Source: an uncultured Bacteroidales bacterium
Lineage (GTDB): Bacteria; Bacteroidota; Bacteroidia; Bacteroidales; P3
Assembly: GCA_937884485.1 (NCBI GenBank)
Contig: CALGCG010000091.1
Location: 1-7,721, forward strand
Direction: 5' to 3'
DNA: 7,721 nucleotides
Part shown: positions 4,843-7,721 of the stretch, piece by piece
How the letters are laid out: each line of letters starts with the position of its first letter
Position numbering within the stretch: the stretch's first letter is position 1
Program-made: the position numbers and the translations under genes
The notes under the pieces: model-generated
What the model saw: the letters and a program-made list of their open reading frames with translations, nothing else
What the model was told of the DNA's origin: nothing
Databases searched by the model: none

Positions 4843-6552
4843 TCAAGAATTTGTGGTGTCTGAGATTATCTGCGTTTGTGGATTGTCGCAATACTGGAAG
4901 AAAACAGACTTGTAAGCATCAGCTTTGGCTTTAGGGTCTTCGATACTTTCAATGATTTCTATTTTCTGCATCAGTTCAAGATTCTTTAGATTCTCCCCAA
5001 TTGCAACAGCGTCTTGGGCTCTCATATTGAAACAGTCAAGAGCTTCTCCCTGCCCCAACAAAGCATCTGCCACAAGGCTGTCTGTACGGAGAATGTTTGA
5101 TTGTACTTGGAGAATCACTCCAGGAATTTTGACTTCCATATTTCCAACCGTATATTTCTCTCCTTCAGGCTTACATGTCCAAAATGGCTCAATATCTACT
5201 TGGTTGTTTTGGGAGATTTCATCATCCGGCATTAGTTGCAGCAGCGGTATTAATTCCTTTTTGTAGTTCAGCACATACTGGTATTTCCTGATAATACTTT
5301 CTTTAACGGTTTTTAGCGATTTGGCTTCGATTACATCCGCGAGTAAATCGTCCATTTCTTCAACGTCGACAATACGAGTAGATTCTAACAATCCATCAGA
5401 ATAAGCAATGCGGATATTTGAAAGATATGTTATACTCACATACTCCTGAAGCAACTGACGGAATACAAAATTGAGTACTCGGCTTTTATTGATGTTCTCT
5501 ATTTCGCGAACAGTGGAGTATTCTTCTCCTTCATTCACAGATTCTGTTGAACTGGTGTTAATCTCTATATTTCGCGATGAATTGCTTTGTTCCACATGCT
5601 TGCTTAAAGCACGATTGAGAGCGCGGCTGTTGGCAGACCGGCTGGCTGTTGTATTCTTGCTTGCACTAGCGGAAACTCCAATGTTGATAATCTTTTTTAT
5701 TACACCAGACACACTTGCCGAAACAGATGCGGATTTTGAAGTGGTTTCGGTGGTGCTGGAATTGTTCTCTTCTTCCATCAGATTCTCCATCTCGTCCACA
5801 CTTTCTTGACTAAAACTGTCAAGCAGATTTTCTGATTGGCTCTTTGTTGCAGTGTTGTCTTTATAGGTTCGGATGGTCAGAGTGGTCTTTTCTCCAGGAA
5901 GAAGAGAAAAAGTTTGCAACGTTTTACCAGCGCCATAATTTCCTAAAAAAGAGCTTGTCTTATATTCCTCTATAATAAACAACCGGGGTTTGACAACTGT
6001 CGGCCTTTTCAGATACTCTAATCGAGAGCCAATCCCATTGAGTTTGTTGACAACAAATGGACGATAGCCAGCACTAGCCAAATTGGCCACCTGCGCATCA
6101 TTAAGACACGTGTCTCCCATTACTAATTGAGGATTGGTCATTTTTTCTAATTCAGTTTCTGACAGCAGGGACACATCTATGAGTTTTTGGCCTGCGGCAA
6201 CATCCAGTTTCTTCCTTATCGCTGTTGCCCGTAGCCCTATCCCCATGTCATTTGAATCCAACTGTATACTACGATTGAATTGTTGACGCAAAGCCGGAGC
6301 AGGGACTTTAAAGTAGTGGTCTTTTTCTACCCTTTCTATACTTGTTTCTTGTTCAATAAATGCAGACTTGTCCAGATCCAGTTGAACGTGTCCGTAAGTG
6401 GTAAACGTGGAATTTTGAGGTAGATTGTAGTCCAACGTTGGAGCTTTCCCGTCGGACAACTTCATAAAAGCGTCTTTCGTGACACAACTGGTTTGCGCCA
6501 GATTTTCCCGTAGAACTTCAATGTTCCTGATTTGTTCTAAAATATCAGCCAT
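4843..6552 (-). CDS. Unrecognised 569-aa protein with Ser/Ala/Val alternating hairpin segment; first gene of the operon
   Basis: ATG at 6550-6552 is used, because a TTG six codons upstream lies inside the promoter. There is no signal peptide. Visible parts: a charged N-terminal helix (1-30); a mixed region to about 185; a beta-rich stretch with FSLLPGEKTTLTIRTYK (215-231); an acidic helix with MENLMEEE (255-262); a Ser/Thr-rich segment; and at 274-298 an alternating polar/apolar pattern (SASVSASVSGV, KK, IINIGVSASAS) that is nearly mirror-symmetric around K286-K287. A basic Ala/Arg helix (303-320), another Ser/Thr-rich stretch and SRVLNFVFRQLLQEY (357-371) follow, then an alpha/beta C-terminus. 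The alternating segment resembles membrane-inserting beta-hairpins of beta-pore-forming proteins, but this is pattern reading only. I recall PGE-TT and SR-LNFVF patterns in large uncharacterised bacterial proteins, unverified. As promoter-proximal gene before the putative effectors it could be a delivery, pore or carrier component, or an effector itself. Confidence 0.85.
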   Translation of the reverse strand: MADILEQIRNIEVLRENLAQTSCVTKDAFMKLSDGKAPTLDYNLPQNSTFTTYGHVQLDLDKSAFIEQETSIERVEKDHYFKVPAPALRQQFNRSIQLDSNDMGIGLRATAIRKKLDVAAGQKLIDVSLLSETELEKMTNPQLVMGDTCLNDAQVANLASAGYRPFVVNKLNGIGSRLEYLKRPTVVKPRLFIIEEYKTSSFLGNYGAGKTLQTFSLLPGEKTTLTIRTYKDNTATKSQSENLLDSFSQESVDEMENLMEEENNSSTTETTSKSASVSASVSGVIKKIINIGVSASASKNTTASRSANSRALNRALSKHVEQSNSSRNIEINTSSTESVNEGEEYSTVREIENINKSRVLNFVFRQLLQEYVSITYLSNIRIAYSDGLLESTRIVDVEEMDDLLADVIEAKSLKTVKESIIRKYQYVLNYKKELIPLLQLMPDDEISQNNQVDIEPFWTCKPEGEKYTVGNMEVKIPGVILQVQSNILRTDSLVADALLGQGEALDCFNMRAQDAVAIGENLKNLELMQKIEIIESIEDPKAKADAYKSVFFQYCDNPQTQIISDTTNS

Positions 6553-6567
6553 ATTATATTTTTTTTG

Positions 6568-6598
6568 CAAAATTACACATTATTTTTCAATCTGCAAA
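6568..6598 (-). promoter_or_regulatory. Bacteroidetes-type promoter for the island operon
   Basis: On the minus strand TTTG (6598-6595) is followed after exactly 19 bases by TAATTTTG (6575-6568). This matches the Bacteroidetes housekeeping sigma consensus TTTG-N19-21-TAnnTTTG. Transcription should start near 6561, leaving a leader of only about ten AT-rich bases before the ATG at 6552. No other equally good promoter was seen further down the operon, so the downstream genes may depend on it. Confidence 0.75.
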
Positions 6599-6613
6599 AC
6601 AAAATCGAAATTT

Positions 6614-7351
6614 TCATGCCATTCCTTTTCTATCATGTTGAAAATTAAGAAATAATTCTTTGACAAAAACCGAGAGGGAGACGCGGCGGTTGATGTTGCG
6701 GTGCTGCTTGTTGGTCTGCTTTTCGGCGGCGGAGAGGGTGGGTGTGCCAGCAGTGGTGGCGGACTCGACGATGGCGTAGAGATAGTAGGTGACGGGGGCG
6801 GAGGTTTCCTCGTTGAGGTCGGGGAGGTCGAAGACGGCCTGGCCGTCCTGCCGCCAGACGCTGGTCATCAGCATACAGATTTCCACCTGTGGAGAGACGA
6901 CGTAGATATGGACGACATCGTCGGGTCGGGCTTTGGGGGCATCGAGGCAAGGACGGAAAGCAAGTTCGACATGCAGACCGTCGACACGGCAGCCGGTGAA
7001 CTCCACCACGGGCAGTGGGCCACGGGCGAGGAGCAGGGCGGGATAGTTGACATGGACAGTGCCGTCTGCGTACACGAAATGGTCTTTGTTGAGGCGCGAG
7101 AAGTAGTTGGCCTCGGTCATACCGTTTTCGTGAGCTTCCTTGGTGAGTCCGCGTTGCAGGATGGAGCCGAAGAGGGCGGAGGTGGCTTGCCGCGCCTTGA
7201 AGAGTGCCCGCTGCCGCAGTTGGGCTTCGGACTTGCGGTCGTTGTATTCCGCGGGAAGCTGGCGCGAATAGGTGCGGCCGAAGCGGGTGTAGTGTATCTC
7301 GCGGCCGACGGCACCGGAGTACTGAACGAGGGAGGGTTTGACTTTTGCCAT
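6614..7351 (-). CDS. DUF6266-like protein
   Basis: The product is 245 residues and GC-rich in codon use. The N-terminus (MAKVKPSLVQYSGAVGREI, then Y-T-R-x-GRTYSRQLP at about 21-33, Q-x-RQRALF at 45-51) follows the pattern I recall for DUF6266, a Bacteroidetes family of unknown function: a short basic start, SGxVG, a G-x-x-Y-x-R element, then Q-x-x-QR-x-F. A later segment, ANYFSRLNKDHFVYADG (81-97) leading into a Y-x-x-L-x-LARGPLP motif, also fits. There is no signal peptide. The last dozen codons (FLNFQHDRKGMA) lie in AT-rich sequence, unlike the rest, so the native 3' end may have been replaced when the adjacent island arrived. The gene lies upstream of the island operon on the same strand, but the island has its own promoter, so the two need not be linked in function. 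Confidence 0.65.
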   Translation of the reverse strand: MAKVKPSLVQYSGAVGREIHYTRFGRTYSRQLPAEYNDRKSEAQLRQRALFKARQATSALFGSILQRGLTKEAHENGMTEANYFSRLNKDHFVYADGTVHVNYPALLLARGPLPVVEFTGCRVDGLHVELAFRPCLDAPKARPDDVVHIYVVSPQVEICMLMTSVWRQDGQAVFDLPDLNEETSAPVTYYLYAIVESATTAGTPTLSAAEKQTNKQHRNINRRVSLSVFVKELFLNFQHDRKGMA

Positions 7352-7517
7352 AATGCCTGTAGTTGCTGTATATGACCATCAACGTTGGAACAGGCTTTTT
7401 ATTGCGTTGTTTCGTTGGAGCACCGCAGTATTTGATTAGAATTTGAGTAAAGGGGGAGTAAAACCTAAAGGCCACTATGGGCTAATAATGTGGGTATTAT
7501 CGACGAGGGAAGAAAAG

Positions 7518-7549
7518 TTTGGCAATATCGGGGAAAAGTTGTATTTTTG
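7518..7549 (+). promoter_or_regulatory. Bacteroidetes-type promoter for the right-edge gene
   Basis: TTTG (7518-7521), a 20-base spacer and TATTTTTG (7542-7549) match the Bacteroidetes promoter consensus. The following GCAGTCGCAAA is typical of sequence around start sites in these bacteria. Transcription should begin near 7556, about nine bases before the first ATG. Confidence 0.8.
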
Positions 7550-7564
7550 CAGTCGCAAATTGAG

Positions 7565-7721
7565 ATGAAAATGACGGTCGCCACGGCATATAAAAGGCAT
7601 TCAATACGCGATGTTAGGCTTCGCGGAGGTATCCATTTTCGCGAAAGCGAAAAGAACGCCCCCGCCTCGATGAAGGCCATCGACGTGAAGATGCCCAAGG
7701 AGCTGGCCGGTATGCATTTCC
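7565..7721 (+). CDS. Unidentified gene, 5' end only (runs off the window)
   Basis: An open frame starts with ATG at 7565-7567, just behind a strong promoter, and stays open for 52 codons to the window edge. It encodes MKMTVATAYKRHSIRDVRLR near the start and IDVKMPKELAGMHF at the end. GC-rich codon use and basic N-terminal residues are compatible with a chromosomal gene, but I do not recognise the product. An in-frame ATG at 7670 (MKAIDVKMPKEL) is an alternative start, which would leave a leader of about 115 bases containing a small hairpin at 7636-7653 with a GAAA loop. Confidence 0.5.
   Translation, partial: MKMTVATAYKRHSIRDVRLRGGIHFRESEKNAPASMKAIDVKMPKELAGMHF

Larger units (their letters stand above)
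286..6655. other. AT-rich accessory island (putative toxin/immunity locus)
   Basis: Base composition is visibly AT-rich from just after the terminator hairpin to about 6655, unlike the GC-rich oxidoreductase remnant on the left and DUF6266-like gene on the right. All genes inside run on the minus strand, and several have few recognisable relatives. No integrase, transposase, tRNA or clear terminal repeat was found at either edge, so the edges come from composition only. The 286-393 stretch holds no gene that I can see and is the 3' end of the operon. Confidence 0.6.

Noticed and set aside
5471..5809. Plus-strand open frame opposite the 569-aa gene
   Set aside because: It is antisense to a well-supported gene, with composition typical of a shadow frame and no promoter or recognisable product.
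6601..6614. AT-only inverted repeat AAAAT/ATTTT after the DUF6266-like gene
   Set aside because: A five-bp A/T stem is too weak to call a terminator in AT-rich DNA.
7381..7430. Imperfect direct repeats cgttggaacag / cgttggagcac in the divergent intergenic region
   Set aside because: The matches are short and only two copies exist; there is no support for an operator or attachment site.
6645..7475. Long open frames on both strands across the GC-rich gene (e.g. minus 6645-7475, plus 6701-7375)
   Set aside because: They are low-complexity Arg/Pro or Gly/Glu/Val translations opposite or out of frame with the DUF6266-like gene, as is usual in GC-rich DNA.
7636..7653. Seven-bp hairpin with GAAA loop (TTTTCGC / GCGAAAA)
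   Set aside because: It sits in a likely coding frame with no T-tract and may be chance; mentioned only as part of a possible leader if the start is at 7670.

Overview
The window looks like a stretch of a Bacteroidales-type (Bacteroidetes) chromosome. Two promoters match the Bacteroidetes consensus (TTTG, 19-20 nt, TAnnTTTG). The right-hand minus-strand gene resembles the Bacteroidetes family DUF6266. The left-edge gene ends like pyruvate:ferredoxin oxidoreductase (nifJ). Sequence composition splits the window in three: GC-richer flanks (about 1-285 and 6660-7721) and a clearly AT-rich block between them (about 285-6655), which reads as an acquired accessory island.

Left flank (1-285, + strand): the last 35 codons of a nifJ-like gene. 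After its stop come about 67 bases of unassigned sequence, then a second copy of the last 15 sense codons that differs mostly at third codon positions. A strong hairpin (255-280) probably ends nifJ and may also stop the island transcript arriving from the other side.

AT-rich island (- strand, read from 6552 down to 394): a Bacteroidetes-type promoter (6568-6598) precedes a 569-residue protein of unknown function with a Ser/Ala/Val alternating hairpin-like segment. A run of closely spaced or overlapping genes follows. It alternates between putative enzymes without signal peptides and proteins with clear signal peptides: a SleB/cell-wall-hydrolase-like protein with a 272-aa secreted protein; a 25-aa micro-ORF coupled to a short secreted protein; a GH104 (lambda-endolysin-like) fragment without its catalytic N-terminus, coupled to a 200-aa secreted protein; and a JAB/JAMM (DUF4329-like) putative metallopeptidase with a 197-aa secreted protein. 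I read these as effector-immunity pairs for a contact- or injection-dependent antibacterial system acting in the periplasm, with two of the pairs decayed in the middle. The two intact putative effectors share an N-terminal module (W at residue 7, WN at 11-12, then G-x-YYDI-x-G and YIV-D) joined to unrelated C-terminal domains, as expected for a common delivery or sorting domain. No secretion apparatus genes lie in the window, so the delivery route is inferred.

Right flank: a GC-rich DUF6266-like gene (- strand) whose last codons enter the AT-rich sequence, then a divergent intergenic region with a textbook promoter driving a + strand gene cut by the window edge. Signs of rearrangement are a recoded host-gene tail flanked by a 15-bp inverted repeat, a 34-bp tandem duplication that shortens a reading frame, and the truncated GH104 gene.
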